Position numbers and translations under genes: made by a program
Notes under the pieces: generated by a model
Databases searched by the model: none
What the model saw: only the letters and a program-made list of their open reading frames with translations
What the model was told of the DNA's origin: nothing
Part shown: piece after piece, positions 16,864 to 27,015 of the stretch
Layout of the letters: each line of letters begins with the position of its first letter
Position numbering within the stretch: position 1 is the stretch's first letter
Source of the DNA: Clostridia bacterium
GTDB lineage: Bacteria; Bacillota; DTU086
Length of the DNA: 63,961 bases
Direction of reading: 5' to 3'
Assembly: GCA_012523575.1 (NCBI GenBank)
Contig: JAAYIF010000034.1
Coordinates: forward strand, 1-63,961

Positions 16864-17006
16864 GCCGCTAACATTTAATTAACCCCTTATAAGTGAGCAA
16901 AAAAGCACGAGCGATGTTATCACATCATCTTACCGAAGCCGTAATGCGGTTTTTTTTTATGCGGATTCTTTTTAACAAAATAAAAGGGAAAAAGTCCGGT
17001 TTCTCA

Positions 17007-17035
17007 TTGACAGATTTGTCCCGCTGTATTTTAAT
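17007..17035 (+). promoter_or_regulatory. Predicted promoter of the XRE-cupin regulator
   Basis: TTGACA (17007-17012) is followed by 17 bases and TTTAAT (17030-17035), about 45 bases upstream of the GTG start. Confidence 0.55.
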
Positions 17036-17082
17036 CTTAAGATATAAGTAAAAATTTTGAGGGGAAAGGAGAAGATTGAGCT

Positions 17083-17658
17083 GTGGATAATGCCAAGGAA
17101 ATAAGTGTAGGGAAAAAGATAAAACAGCTCAGGGAATTTCAAAATGTCACTGTGGAAGAGCTTGCCGAAAGGGCCAGCCTTTCGCCGGAGCTGATAGAAC
17201 AAATTGAGAATGCCCAGGCATACCCTTCCCTTGCCCCCCTTATCAAAATTGCCCGGGCACTGGGAGTGCGGCTCGGTACCTTCCTTGACGATGAAATAAC
17301 CTCTAATATTGTGTTGGTTAGAAAAGAAAACAAGCGCAGAGTAATGAGGTTCCCTTCAAAGGAAACAAAAGTGGGGGACCTAAACTTTGAATCCCTTGGC
17401 TACAACAAAAAGGACCGCTATATGGAGCCCTTCCTCATAACCATTGACCCCAGTAATGAAAGCAAACCTCAAATGTCAAGCCATGAAGGGGAGGAGTTTC
17501 TCTATTTGCTGGAGGGAGAACTGGTAATTACTTACGGTAAAGAAACCTACCATCTAAAACCCGGCGACAGCATTTATTATGATTCCGTTGTGCCCCACAA
17601 TGTGCGCAGCAATGGAAAACCTGCAAAGTTTATTGCTGTGATTTATACACCGGTATAA
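17083..17658 (+). CDS. XRE-family transcriptional regulator with C-terminal cupin domain
   Basis: The 191-residue protein has a helix-turn-helix ([38 protein letters not shown]) at residues 8-65 and a cupin beta-barrel at about 110-190 with [28 protein letters not shown] and metal-type histidines. This architecture is common in regulators of neighbouring metabolic genes, with the cupin as the likely ligand sensor. The acyl-CoA ligase gene follows 17 bases later and is the probable target, so the pair is likely one operon. The GTG start has AAAGGAGA 11 bases upstream. Confidence 0.9.
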   Translation: MDNAKEISVGKKIKQLREFQNVTVEELAERASLSPELIEQIENAQAYPSLAPLIKIARALGVRLGTFLDDEITSNIVLVRKENKRRVMRFPSKETKVGDLNFESLGYNKKDRYMEPFLITIDPSNESKPQMSSHEGEEFLYLLEGELVITYGKETYHLKPGDSIYYDSVVPHNVRSNGKPAKFIAVIYTPV

Positions 17659-17675
17659 TTTTGGAGGGATACGTT

Positions 17676-19328
17676 ATGACCAAGTTTTTCAATATAACCA
17701 TGGGGGAACTCCTTGAAGAAAACGCACAAAAATATCCCCATCGGGAAGCTTTGGTCTACTCCGATAGGGATTTCCGCTATACCTATGAGCAGCTAAACGA
17801 AAGGGTAAAAAAGGTGGCCAAAGGGCTTATGGCCATTGGTTTGAAAAAAGGGGACCATGTTGCTATATGGGCCACCAATGTTCCCGATTGGATAGTAATG
17901 CTCTTCGCCACAGCAAAAATAGGTGTGGTGCTTGTTACGGTAAATACAAACTATAGGTCTAAGGAAGTTGAGTACATACTGAAACAATCGGATGCCAAAG
18001 CAATTATTATTATAGACGGATATAGGGATATTGATTACATCCAGACAATTTACGAACTGGTGCCGGAGCTCAAAACCTGTCCCCGGGGACACCTTGTAAG
18101 CAGTCGCTTTCCACACTTAAAAAATGTAATATATCTGGGACCCGAAAAACACCGGGGAATGTACAACATAAATGAAGTCATAGCCCTTTCCTGCACCGTT
18201 TCCGATGAAGAATTAAAAAAGGCAACAGCAGAGCTGGATCCCCATGACGTAATTAATATGCAATACACATCGGGAACCACAGGCTTTCCTAAAGGAGTTA
18301 TGCTCACTCATTACAATATTATCAACAATGGCTTTCACATTGGTGAAAGGCAAAAATTCACCGGCGAAGACCGGCTGTGCCTGCCCGTGCCCCTCTTTCA
18401 CTGCTTTGGAATAGTACTGGGGGTGTTGGCCATTTATACCCACGGAGGAACCCTTTGTCCTCTTGAATATTTTGATCCCCTAAAAGTCCTGGCAACGGTA
18501 CAGAAGGAAAAATGCACAGCCCTTCATGGGGTTCCCACTATGTTCATTGCAGAGCTTACCCACCCAATGTTTGATATGTTCGACCTCTCTTCCTTAAGAA
18601 CGGGAATAATGGCTGGTTCCCCATGCCCTGAGCCTATAATGAGGCAGGTCATGGAAAAAATGCACTGCAGGGAAATAACCATTGCCTACGGTCTTACGGA
18701 AGCCTCTCCGGTTATTACCCAGACCAGTACCGATGATCCCTTGGAAGTAAGGGTTTCCACGGTGGGCAAACCCCTGGACGGCGTTGAGGTAAAAATTATT
18801 GATCCCGAAACGGGGAAGGAAGTTCCACCCAATGTACCCGGGGAACTGTGTGCCAGGGGATACAATATTATGAAAGGATACTACAAAATGCCCAAGGAAA
18901 CCGCCGCAGTTATTGATCAGGATGGATGGTTGCGTACCGGCGACATGGCCCTCAAAGATGAAAGGGGATATTACAAAATCACGGGAAGAATTAAAGATAT
19001 GATTATCCGCGGAGGAGAAAACATATATCCCAAAGAGGTGGAAGATTTTCTGTACACTATGGAAGGGATAAAAGATGTCCAGATCGTAGGGGTGCCCGAT
19101 GAAAAATATGGAGAAGAAGTGGCTGCCTTTGTTCAGGTTAAGGAAGGATATTCCCTGGAACCCAGCGACATCCAGGACTACTGCCGGGGTAGAATAGCCC
19201 GCTATAAAATACCGAAGCACATCTTTTTTGTGGAAAGCTTCCCAATGACCGCCAATGGAAAAATTCAAAAGTATAAACTTAGGGAAGAGGCCGCCCGAAG
19301 GCTAGGAAGAAACATAAATAATCAATAA
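17676..19328 (+). CDS. AMP-forming acyl-CoA synthetase (fatty-acid CoA ligase family)
   Basis: This ANL-superfamily adenylating enzyme has about 550 residues. A3 is [21 protein letters not shown]5 is [15 protein letters not shown]7/A8 is [22 protein letters not shown], and the catalytic A10 lysine is in [14 protein letters not shown]. It activates a carboxylic acid with ATP and joins it to CoA. Medium- or long-chain acids are likely, but the chain length cannot be read. ATG 17676 follows GGAGG. It is linked to the XRE-cupin regulator and closed by a strong terminator. Confidence 0.92.
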   Translation: MTKFFNITMGELLEENAQKYPHREALVYSDRDFRYTYEQLNERVKKVAKGLMAIGLKKGDHVAIWATNVPDWIVMLFATAKIGVVLVTVNTNYRSKEVEYILKQSDAKAIIIIDGYRDIDYIQTIYELVPELKTCPRGHLVSSRFPHLKNVIYLGPEKHRGMYNINEVIALSCTVSDEELKKATAELDPHDVINMQYTSGTTGFPKGVMLTHYNIINNGFHIGERQKFTGEDRLCLPVPLFHCFGIVLGVLAIYTHGGTLCPLEYFDPLKVLATVQKEKCTALHGVPTMFIAELTHPMFDMFDLSSLRTGIMAGSPCPEPIMRQVMEKMHCREITIAYGLTEASPVITQTSTDDPLEVRVSTVGKPLDGVEVKIIDPETGKEVPPNVPGELCARGYNIMKGYYKMPKETAAVIDQDGWLRTGDMALKDERGYYKITGRIKDMIIRGGENIYPKEVEDFLYTMEGIKDVQIVGVPDEKYGEEVAAFVQVKEGYSLEPSDIQDYCRGRIARYKIPKHIFFVESFPMTANGKIQKYKLREEAARRLGRNINNQ

Positions 19329-19338
19329 GGTAAACAAC

Positions 19339-19362
19339 AAAGGGGAGTTTTCGCTCCCCTTT
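19339..19362 (+). terminator. Intrinsic terminator after the acyl-CoA ligase
   Basis: AAAGGGGAG pairs perfectly with CTCCCCTTT around TTTTCG, 10 bases after the stop. Confidence 0.85.
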
Positions 19363-19368
19363 AAAATT

Positions 19369-19575
19369 TAGGCAGATTATTTGAAAAATTTATAAGGGAT
19401 CTGCTGCGGTTTGCGAAACGACTTAACGAACGCCGATTAAAACCGGCTGGCGCCAACCTCCTGTTGGCGCCAGCCAGTCTCTCGCACGGACGCCCAATTT
19501 GGGGCGGTGCGGTTTTAAGCAGCGTGAGTTCGCAAGTAAAGAAAACCGTAGCAGATCCCCTTTGTCAACAAGTTG
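19369..19575 (+). repeat. Palindromic intergenic element, copy E
   Basis: Outer arms AAGGGATCTGCTGCGGTTT and AAACCGTAGCAGATCCCCTT pair at 17 of 19 positions. The changed bases CGG/CCG and GGGATC/GATCCC match each other, unlike the CAG/CTG of other copies. The central hairpin GGCGCCAAC-CTCCT-GTTGGCGCC is the exact reverse complement of the central hairpin of copy G. It ends TTTGTCAACAAGTTG. Confidence 0.9.
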
Positions 19576-19616
19576 CGATAAGGAAAACAAAAGCATCCAT
19601 TATTACATTATTTCAT

Positions 19617-19829
19617 TCAATGTCTCGGCCAAAAGCTGTAGCCCGTATAGGGGCTGCGCCCATGAATGGGTATGGGGCCCTGATTAAAATCCTTCCTCCT
19701 TGCCCCTTCCGGCTGGCAATGATCGTAACCGCAGTAGGGACATGAAACCTTTTTCCCTGCCCTCAGATCATCCTGCTCTGCATCAAATATTTGCCCGCAG
19801 GACAAGCATTCGCAACTTACAGTACTCAT
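19617..19829 (-). CDS. Small zinc-ribbon protein
   Basis: About 70 residues with two Cys pairs, CECLSCGQIF and CPYCGYDHC, spaced as a zinc ribbon. The C-terminal third is low-complexity and Pro/Gly/His-rich. ATG 19829 follows AAAGGGAG; the longer GTG form overlaps that SD. Its function is unknown. The leftward gene ends close to element copy E. Confidence 0.6.
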   Translation of the reverse strand: MSTVSCECLSCGQIFDAEQDDLRAGKKVSCPYCGYDHCQPEGARRKDFNQGPIPIHGRSPYTGYSFWPRH

Positions 19830-20014
19830 AAAATCCACTCCCTTTTAAAATATAGTACCAGGTCTTCTGAGTTCGTATGTTTGTATATATAATAAGTATA
19901 ACATTATTGCGAACATACGACTATAATTATCCAAAACGAAAATATTGCAAAATATTAGTAATTTCCCATGAGAATAAAAAAATCCCTTTTTAAAGGGACC
20001 CTTATTTTCTTTAC

Positions 20015-21703
20015 TTATTTATTTTGTTTCTCCCCTTCTTCATCTTTTGCCTCTTTTCCCTCTTTTGATATATTTAATTCCACAGTGGGAAAAATCTCTC
20101 CCAAAATTACCTGAGCAATGTTGTGGGCATGATCTCCCACCCGCTCCAGATTGCTGAGCAGATCCAGATAAACAACCCCCGAAGCGGGATAACAGAGACC
20201 TGCGTTCAATCTTTCTATATGATTCTTGCGCAGCTTCTTTTCCATCAAGTCAATTTGATGCTCCCGCTCCACAATTTCTTCAGCCAACTTCCTGTCTTCC
20301 TTTTCCAGGGTGGGAATGCAAAGGTACAAAGTATCCATTAAATATTTGTGCATATTCTCCAACTCATTGATGGCCTGATCACTGAAAGGAAGGTTTTCTT
20401 CTATTCTCTTTTGCGCAAGATCTGCAATGTTTTCCGCATGATCTCCTACCCGTTCAAAATCGTTCACTGCATGTATGAGCCCCCCGTGCTTCTCTGATTG
20501 GGAAGGAGTCATGGAATATTGGGCAGTTTTTGCAAGGTAGAAAGTTATCTCTTTTTCCAGTTCATCTATAACTTCCTCCATGTCTTTGATCTGTTTTATT
20601 AGATTATAATCCTTGTTGACAAAGGATTGCACCGCTTTTTCAAGATTGTCAAAGCTTATTTTTCCCATGCGTATAATTTCCTTCGTGGCAAGGGAAAGGG
20701 CAATACTGGGACTTGTGAGCACCCTTTCATCCAAATATATAGGCCCCCTCCTTATCTGTACCTCTTCACCGGGAGCAGCCAAGCACACTACCTTCTCCAG
20801 TAATCTTATAAGGGGTAAGAAAATAATCGTATTCACTAAATTAAAGGAAGTATGGGCATTGGCAATCTGACGGGCTATATCATTAGCCGGGGAAATATAG
20901 AGGACGAATTCTTTAAAAAAGGGAAGAAACGTAAGGAAAATAATAGCTCCAAAAGTATTAAAGAAGACATGGGCCAGCGCTGCCCTTCGCGCTGTCAGGC
21001 TTGTCCCAACACTGGCCAGAACTGCAGTAACGCAGGTTCCTATGTTATCCCCCAGCAAAATGGGTATGGCTGCATCCAAGGGAACAAGCCCCTGGGAAGC
21101 AACGGCAATGAGCATACCAATGGTGGCACTGCTGCTCTGGATAAGGACAGTCATGATAATACCAACCACTACACCAACCAAAGGATAGCGGCCAAAATCC
21201 GCCATCAGTTTGGTAAATCCTTCGTATTCCCGTAGGGGATACATGGAATCCGACATAATATTCAAACCCAGAAAGAGGACACCAAAGCCCAAAATTACCT
21301 GCCCCAGGTATTTGTAACGTTTGCTTTTGCTAATAAAATACATAGCAAAACCCACGGCAATTATGGGCATGACAAACTTATCCAGTTTAAAGGCAATAAG
21401 CTGGGCGGTAATGGTTGTCCCGATATTTGCTCCCATTATTACTCCTATGGCCTGCCTTAGGGTCATAAGGCCTGCATTTACAAAACCAACCACCATAATC
21501 GTCGTGGCACTGCTGCTCTGAATAATAGCGGTTACTACGGTTCCTGCTAAAACTCCCACGATGGGAACGCTGGTTAAAGTCTCAAGGAATTTCCTGAGCC
21601 TGTCCCCAGCTACCTTCTGCAGACCTTCACCCATGGTCCGCATTCCATATATAAATAGAGCTAGTCCCCCCAGCAAATTCATTACAATAAAGGGAATACT
21701 CAC
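20015..21703 (-). CDS. Na+/phosphate cotransporter family protein with PhoU-like domain
   Basis: The 562-residue protein has eight or more membrane segments carrying two inverted PNaS repeats with the signature QSSSATT (GTVVTAIIQSSSATTIMVVG near residue 65; VLIQSSSATIGML near 190). A cytoplasmic PhoU-like helical domain follows from about residue 340 (DFERVGDHAENIADLA and NLERVGDHAHNIAQV). NptA-type proteins import phosphate with Na+. The tail is highly charged. A terminator of the upstream exchanger gene separates the two. Confidence 0.92.
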   Translation of the reverse strand: MSIPFIVMNLLGGLALFIYGMRTMGEGLQKVAGDRLRKFLETLTSVPIVGVLAGTVVTAIIQSSSATTIMVVGFVNAGLMTLRQAIGVIMGANIGTTITAQLIAFKLDKFVMPIIAVGFAMYFISKSKRYKYLGQVILGFGVLFLGLNIMSDSMYPLREYEGFTKLMADFGRYPLVGVVVGIIMTVLIQSSSATIGMLIAVASQGLVPLDAAIPILLGDNIGTCVTAVLASVGTSLTARRAALAHVFFNTFGAIIFLTFLPFFKEFVLYISPANDIARQIANAHTSFNLVNTIIFLPLIRLLEKVVCLAAPGEEVQIRRGPIYLDERVLTSPSIALSLATKEIIRMGKISFDNLEKAVQSFVNKDYNLIKQIKDMEEVIDELEKEITFYLAKTAQYSMTPSQSEKHGGLIHAVNDFERVGDHAENIADLAQKRIEENLPFSDQAINELENMHKYLMDTLYLCIPTLEKEDRKLAEEIVEREHQIDLMEKKLRKNHIERLNAGLCYPASGVVYLDLLSNLERVGDHAHNIAQVILGEIFPTVELNISKEGKEAKDEEGEKQNK

Positions 21704-21783
21704 AAACCTCAGCCCCTTGTTTATCCCTTTTCCTGATGTTTTGCATCTTTTATTTTACATCATTGGTATGAAAAATTTTTCAC

Positions 21784-21821
21784 AAAAAGCGGCCCTTGAG
21801 ACCTTTATCAAGAGCCGCCCC
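21784..21821 (-). terminator. Terminator after the Na+/Ca2+ exchanger gene
   Basis: Read leftward, a GC-rich stem (GGGGCGGCTCTTGA with TCAAGGGCCGC, small bulges) is followed by TTTTTGTG. Confidence 0.7.
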
Positions 21822-21883
21822 ATTTTTGTCAAAATATATGCCGCTCCTTTATCAAACTCCATAAATTAAAGGGAAACCGGGGA

Positions 21884-22939
21884 TTAAACTCCCCCTATCC
21901 CTGAGGAGAAAATATAGAAAAGATACGCAATGTAGAAGAAGCAGCCTGTGAAAACAACCCATGCCGATAGACGCTTCTTCATGAGATAATAACCGAAAAT
22001 AATTCCACCGGAAAGAAGGGCTACCACAATACTTGCAGCTACGTCACCGGTAAGCTTCCAATCCGTAAGAAAGAGTCCCAGACACACGGCAATGGAGCTC
22101 TGGTACACCATTGCTCCGGTAATGTTTCCGAGGGCAAGGGTGTCCTTGTGCCTTGCGGTCCAGAATACGCTGGCGCCGCCCACCTCCGGAAGCTCCGTTG
22201 CTAAGGGTGCCACCACAAGGGACAGCACAGCTGCGGGAATTCCATAAACCTCTGACAGGGTACCCAGCATGTCGGCAAAAACCTTAATGGTATAAGCCAT
22301 TAAAACAAAACCACCAACAAGCTGAACAACGGACAGCCATACAGGAGGCTCTTTGAAGCGAAAGATTTTATTAAGCCACAGGTCTGCATGCTCTTCTTCC
22401 TCTTCTGCACCTTCCGAAGCAGCTGCCACTTCACCACCGGCTTCTTCCCCTGGAGTTTTAAAGGTGATATAAACGAAGTAGGCATATCCCAGGAGAAGGA
22501 AAACACCCAGTGCATAGTTGAGAGGACGAGAACCAATTAATGCAGCAATAATTGCCAGGGGATAAAAAACAAAGAAGAATTTAAAGTTGCGGAGAATACC
22601 AGGCTCCAGATCTAGGTAGGGGGTTTTTCTGTTGCCGATTATGACCTGTGTAACAGCGGTCAATCCTACAACCCCCAAGGCAATGGTTGTAAGCATGAAG
22701 GGTGCACCTAGAATAGCACCAACCCCTATGTCATGTCCGTGTCCTCCGCTGCCACCAAAAAGTATGGCAATAACGGGAACCAGGGTTTCGGGGGTTGCCG
22801 TTCCCAGAGAAGCTAAAACGCTTCCTGCAGCTGTTTGGGAAAGGCCTATTTGTTCTGCGAGGGCTTCAACGGCATTAACAAAAAAAAGACAAAATACCAT
22901 GACCAGAACGCAAAGTCCAATGGTCTCAATAATGAGCAC
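21884..22939 (-). CDS. Sodium/calcium exchanger (CaCA family) membrane protein
   Basis: The 351-residue protein has two homologous halves with conserved alpha repeats: ASLGTATPETLVPVIAILFG (about residues 43-62) and APLATELPEVGGASVFWTAR (about 245-265). It has about ten membrane segments and an acidic cytoplasmic loop (AASEGAEEEEEHADLW). It probably exports Ca2+ in exchange for Na+ or H+. It stands apart from the nptA-like gene because of a terminator. The 228-base gap beyond its start is AT-rich with no recognised element. Confidence 0.88.
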   Translation of the reverse strand: MLIIETIGLCVLVMVFCLFFVNAVEALAEQIGLSQTAAGSVLASLGTATPETLVPVIAILFGGSGGHGHDIGVGAILGAPFMLTTIALGVVGLTAVTQVIIGNRKTPYLDLEPGILRNFKFFFVFYPLAIIAALIGSRPLNYALGVFLLLGYAYFVYITFKTPGEEAGGEVAAASEGAEEEEEHADLWLNKIFRFKEPPVWLSVVQLVGGFVLMAYTIKVFADMLGTLSEVYGIPAAVLSLVVAPLATELPEVGGASVFWTARHKDTLALGNITGAMVYQSSIAVCLGLFLTDWKLTGDVAASIVVALLSGGIIFGYYLMKKRLSAWVVFTGCFFYIAYLFYIFSSGIGGV

Positions 22940-23167
22940 TCCACACCCATCTCCTTTCTTTAAAAATTTTGTGAGCCAATCATTAACTCATAAAACAAAC
23001 CTGCCCGCCGCTTTTGTCACCCCCCAAACCAAAGCCTTGAGGCAGATAGCCAGTTAAGTATTCGTCAAAAAAGGTGTTTATTCCTTTTTTAATTAAAAGG
23101 TTTTGTTTAATAATTATTTAATTTTTTAAACAGTATGCTTAAACTTATCCGCTCCCCCAATACTCCT

Positions 23168-23626
23168 TTAATCTTTAGATTTTTTTTCTTCATACCTGCG
23201 GAGATACCTTATAAGGGGATATCCCAAACCAAAAACCACTATGGTCTGGCTTACTCCGATGCTCAGCACCGTTGCCCAATAGGGAAAGTTAAGAAGGATA
23301 TGAAGATAAATGCTTACGATGAAGGCATTAAGCAGGATTGGTGGAAGATACGCCGCCCATGAGTTCCGAAAAACATAGGTAAGATATGCTGCGACAAGAC
23401 TGGTAAGGCTTCCCACCACTATATCGGCTATCCCAAGCCCTCCATAAATATTGGCTAAAAGAACACCTACAAAAATGGCCAAAACAGCCTCCCTGTATAA
23501 AATTGGTAGCACCGTCATGGCCTCGGCAATTCTGAGCTGTATTACCCCATAGCTTATGGGCTGCAATACAACACAAAGGGCAACGTAGACAGCAGCTATT
23601 ACACCCGCCCTAACAAGTCTTTTCAT
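23168..23626 (-). CDS. queT: QueT-family transporter (predicted queuosine-precursor uptake)
   Basis: The 152-residue protein has five to six membrane segments matching the QueT family: VALCVVLQPISYGVIQLRIA (residues 15-34) with LRIAEAMTVLP, and GIADIVVGSLTSLVAAYLT. It is an ECF S-component-like importer of queuine or preQ precursors. No preQ1 riboswitch is visible, because selB ends only 32 bases upstream and the two genes look co-transcribed. Confidence 0.88.
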   Translation of the reverse strand: MKRLVRAGVIAAVYVALCVVLQPISYGVIQLRIAEAMTVLPILYREAVLAIFVGVLLANIYGGLGIADIVVGSLTSLVAAYLTYVFRNSWAAYLPPILLNAFIVSIYLHILLNFPYWATVLSIGVSQTIVVFGLGYPLIRYLRRYEEKKSKD

Positions 23627-23658
23627 ACCTTCTTCCCCCTAAAAACATCTCCTCTTTA

Positions 23659-25581
23659 TTAATTTTTCCGGTTTAAATACCTTACGTCCCCTACCCTTCG
23701 GGTAAAGCCCTCCCGATCCAGATGCTCCAGAAGTGGTATCACATACTTTCTTGAACTTCCGAGAAGATCCCTGGCCTGGCCCACACTCATGGTATCATGG
23801 CTTTTAAAATGACCTTTAATGATTTTTTTTGCCCTTTCCACAGCCTCGCGGTGAAAACAGATGTCCTCTGACGCCCGTACAGCTTTTCCCTTTCTTTCAA
23901 GGTAATTAAGGATTTCTTCTCCCTCTTTGCTGTTAAAATAAAAGAGCTCCCTTTTAATTACGGACCATGGAACGGGCTTAAAAAGATTTTCTAAAAGTTT
24001 TTCTTCCACCTGCTTTATTTTCCGTAGCTGTTTCCCGGTGGGAGACGGTTCATGCTCCCAAAGACTAACCACCCCCCTTTTAATCTTAATAATGCCTTCT
24101 TTTTCCATTTCCTTCAATAGTATATCATACTCCCACTCATCATATCCTTTAAAAAGCAGAGGGCGCAGCTCCTCCTTGGGAATACCCGTTCTCAAGGGAA
24201 AGGACCGATGATAGACCGAAAGCTCCCTTCTAAGTTTATTGACAAGTTTGAAAAAGGAAGTCCGGCCCATTATAACCTCCCTTTTTTCCCCACCCAAAAG
24301 CTTAAATTTTCCCCTTTTTCCGGCTTTGCTGCGAAGATCCTCACCATCTATTCCCAACAGTTTTACCGCCCTGTTCAGATCCACCAGACCCCCGGGGTAG
24401 TTTTCCGCCAAAGCCGCCACCCTTTCCTCCAAAGTGCCTTTGTGCATAGCTTTCAAGAGGTTCAATGAAAATTCATCATAACGCCTTTTCCTTGGAGCCC
24501 CGGGCAGTATAACGGTGCCTCCGCCTATGGTTCTGGGAGGTGAATATGTTCTTAAGATATACCTGTCATGGGGCAGTGCAGCAATAGGGCTTTCCAATAT
24601 GAACTGAACATACCCCCTTTCTCCCGGCTTCAGAAAATCCCTGTCCAGGAGAACAGCCCTGCCCAAAATTTCTGCCGTTCCGTGATGGAAACGTATCCTT
24701 TCCATGTTTTTAAGGGGTTTTATGGTCCTTTGAACATCCTCAAACAGGATGAGCTCCCCATCCACTACCGTACTTAAATTTTCAAAATATCCGGGAGTTT
24801 GTACAGTATAGCCCTCCTTTATCCCTCCCCGGGAAAGGCCGTCTATATTAAGGGTAACCCTTTGCCCCCGGAAGGCCTTTTCAAGCTTCTCCCCGTGCAC
24901 CCAAACCTCTTTCACCCTAAGGGAAACCTTGGGAGGAATGATTTCCACTATGTCTCCGGGACTAACACTGCCCGACCACAGGGTGCCCGAAATAACGGTG
25001 CCCATTCCCTTTTTAGAAAATATCCTGTCCACGGGCATTCTCATGAAAGGACCCGGCTCTTTATGGGATAGGTCATCCATTATTTTTGCAAACTCCAAAG
25101 AAAGGGCTTTTAACCCGCTGCCGGTCTTTACCGATACGGAAACCACGGGAAATTCCCTCTTATAAATGCTGTAAAGAAACCCTTTTATCTCATTCTCCAC
25201 TTCCTTTAATCTTTGGGAAGACACCAGATCTACTTTGGTAATCACGCCCACTCCCCGGGTAATGCCCAACAGGTTCATTATGTCCATATGTTTCCTGGTC
25301 TGGGGCATTATTCCTTCATCCCCGGCCACCACCAACATAAAAATTTCCATGCTCCCCGCCCCGATAATCACCCGGGGGAGAAATTTCTCTTGACCGGGAA
25401 CATCAATAAAGGTCAACCCTTTGCCGCCGGGAAGGTTCATGGAGTAAAACCCCAATTCTGCGGAAATTCCCCCTTTTTCTCCTTCCGGCAGTGTATCCGC
25501 ATCCATTAGCGTCATCGCTTTAAGCAATTCTGTTTTTTCATGATCCCCATGACCTACAACACCTACAACGGCATATCCCAT
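23659..25581 (-). CDS. selB: SelB-like selenocysteine elongation factor with an aberrant GTPase centre
   Basis: The architecture is that of SelB: EF-Tu-like domains I-III (GMGTVISGTLWSGSVSPGD) and C-terminal winged helices ending MSVGQARDLLGSSRKYVIPL, the SECIS-binding part. The GTPase motifs, however, deviate. G1 reads GHGDHEKTELL (residues 10-20) where SelB has GHxDHGKTTL, so the P-loop Gly is Glu15 and the Thr is Glu18. Switch I reads GEKGGIS instead of xxERGIT, and DVPGHE is DVPGQE (Gln64 for the catalytic His). G4 TKVD is intact. The frame is open throughout. No selA, selC or selD is nearby. It may be a degenerate or repurposed paralogue. ATG 25581 was chosen because the family begins there. 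Confidence 0.85.
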   Translation of the reverse strand: MGYAVVGVVGHGDHEKTELLKAMTLMDADTLPEGEKGGISAELGFYSMNLPGGKGLTFIDVPGQEKFLPRVIIGAGSMEIFMLVVAGDEGIMPQTRKHMDIMNLLGITRGVGVITKVDLVSSQRLKEVENEIKGFLYSIYKREFPVVSVSVKTGSGLKALSLEFAKIMDDLSHKEPGPFMRMPVDRIFSKKGMGTVISGTLWSGSVSPGDIVEIIPPKVSLRVKEVWVHGEKLEKAFRGQRVTLNIDGLSRGGIKEGYTVQTPGYFENLSTVVDGELILFEDVQRTIKPLKNMERIRFHHGTAEILGRAVLLDRDFLKPGERGYVQFILESPIAALPHDRYILRTYSPPRTIGGGTVILPGAPRKRRYDEFSLNLLKAMHKGTLEERVAALAENYPGGLVDLNRAVKLLGIDGEDLRSKAGKRGKFKLLGGEKREVIMGRTSFFKLVNKLRRELSVYHRSFPLRTGIPKEELRPLLFKGYDEWEYDILLKEMEKEGIIKIKRGVVSLWEHEPSPTGKQLRKIKQVEEKLLENLFKPVPWSVIKRELFYFNSKEGEEILNYLERKGKAVRASEDICFHREAVERAKKIIKGHFKSHDTMSVGQARDLLGSSRKYVIPLLEHLDREGFTRRVGDVRYLNRKN

Positions 25582-25654
25582 TAAACAACCCATCACCTCT
25601 TATTAAGGAATTTTTTTGGAGGAAAGATAAGAAGAGCGGCATTGCGCCGCCCGT

Positions 25655-26656
25655 TTACATGCTCTCCTCGTACAAGTTTGCATATTTTGGGGGTTCAATG
25701 GGTTTTCCTATTTCCGTCCCCTCAGGCAGATAATCAAGTTTTTCTCCTTCAATCAGAATTTGAACCCTCTTCACCTCCGGGAATTGCCCTAGAGTTAAAA
25801 GGAGGGATTTTACAAACATAATTTCTGCCGTGCTTCCCCCACCGTATCCTAAAGCTTCCCCGCTTAAATTTACCGTTGCCGTCCCATCCTCAACATCAAG
25901 GCCCAAAAGCCTTGTACCCCGCATAACCGTAGGTCCAAGCCCCTCTGTATAAGGCCCATGGAGTAAATCCTCAACGGCTTTCCGGGGAAGATTAGCGTTG
26001 GCTGAAGCAGCTAAAGTCACGGGTACCATGTACATCGCATAGGGGTCGCTGAAATAAACCTTATAGGTGGCTTCGGGATTCATTTCCCCGCTGTAATTAA
26101 TATACTGTTTTTCCAGGGGCTGATCGGTATTTACCCCGTGAATTTTTTCCACCACTTTACCCTCCACTAAAATCTGGACATCCTTGATCTCAGGAATATT
26201 CCCGAGGGTTAAACAGAGGGAATTCACCGCCATAACCACCTGATCCCGGCTGTCCATTTTCAAAAATTCCTTGGAAAAATCCACAACAACGGTATGGCTG
26301 TTAATATGCCAGTTCCTGAGCTTTGTTTCCTCGGGAATGGTCCGAAGAAGGTATTTGCTTTCCGGACCTAAAAGGAGTTTTTCCACGGCAAATTTAACCA
26401 CATTTCCGCTGCTGGACTTGTTGACGGAGTAGGTTACGGGCACCATATAACCGTCATCGGTGGCAAAATAAACCGTAACCATTTTCGGAAAAACCTCTGA
26501 CTTTACTGCAGGCTTATCCGTTTCCTTCGAGGGAGCCTTCGCCTTGGCTGAAAAACCCCCGCATCCCGCCGCAAGGAAAATTGATAGTCCCAAAATAAAC
26601 CCTAAAAAAAGTAAATTCAATTTTATTTTTTTCCCACTCCAATGTAAGGGACCCAA
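25655..26656 (-). CDS. Lipoprotein with two GerMN domains
   Basis: The 333-residue protein has signal sequence and lipobox LAAGCGG (about Cys32) and two GerMN repeats (about residues 70-180 and 205-320), each containing VTVYFATDDGYMVPVTY- or YKVYFSDPYAMYMVPVTL-like strands and a DVQILVEGKVV/RVQILIEGEKL ending. GerM of Bacillus acts in sporulation and germination; this could be an envelope protein in spore formation. TTG 26656 has AAAGGGGGGGG 6 bases upstream. Confidence 0.87.
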   Translation of the reverse strand: MGPLHWSGKKIKLNLLFLGFILGLSIFLAAGCGGFSAKAKAPSKETDKPAVKSEVFPKMVTVYFATDDGYMVPVTYSVNKSSSGNVVKFAVEKLLLGPESKYLLRTIPEETKLRNWHINSHTVVVDFSKEFLKMDSRDQVVMAVNSLCLTLGNIPEIKDVQILVEGKVVEKIHGVNTDQPLEKQYINYSGEMNPEATYKVYFSDPYAMYMVPVTLAASANANLPRKAVEDLLHGPYTEGLGPTVMRGTRLLGLDVEDGTATVNLSGEALGYGGGSTAEIMFVKSLLLTLGQFPEVKRVQILIEGEKLDYLPEGTEIGKPIEPPKYANLYEESM

Positions 26657-26770
26657 GGGCTTCCCCCCCCTTTGTTAAGTTAAAGTTGAAATACGGTGTG
26701 TTTCCTCTTTATTCTATAATTTTCCCCCACTTCCTTTAAGGAATATTATGCCAATAATCAAAAAAATAAT

Positions 26771-27008
26771 CAGGCTGAAGACAAATCATCTTAGTAAATC
26801 TCATGAAATATCTGCTGCAGTTTGCAAAACGACTTAACGAACGCCGAACAAACCGAGAAGCGCGAGCAAAAGATGAGCGCCAGCCATTCTCTCGCATGGA
26901 CGCCGAATTGGGGCGGCTAGGTTTTGCCCATAACACTGCGCTTAGAGCTATCCGGCGTGAGTTCGCAAGTAAAGAAAACTGAAGCAGATGCCTTTTGTCG
27001 ATAAGCTA
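26771..27008 (+). repeat. Palindromic intergenic element, copy F
   Basis: It reads CTGAAGACAAATCATCTTAG, then TATCTGCTGCAGTTTGCAAA, CGACTTAACGAACGCCGAAC, a central AGCGCGAGC...GAGCGCC module, GGTTTTGCCCATAACACTGCG, TCCGGCGTGAGTTCGCAAGT, AAACTGAAGCAGATGCC and TTTTGTCGATAAG. Full length. It occupies the whole spacer between the GerMN and YkvI genes. Confidence 0.88.
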
Positions 27009-27015
27009 AATAATT

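Noticed and set aside
23627..23658. preQ1 riboswitch before queT
   Set aside because: Only 32 bases separate selB from queT and no preQ1 aptamer sequence is visible.
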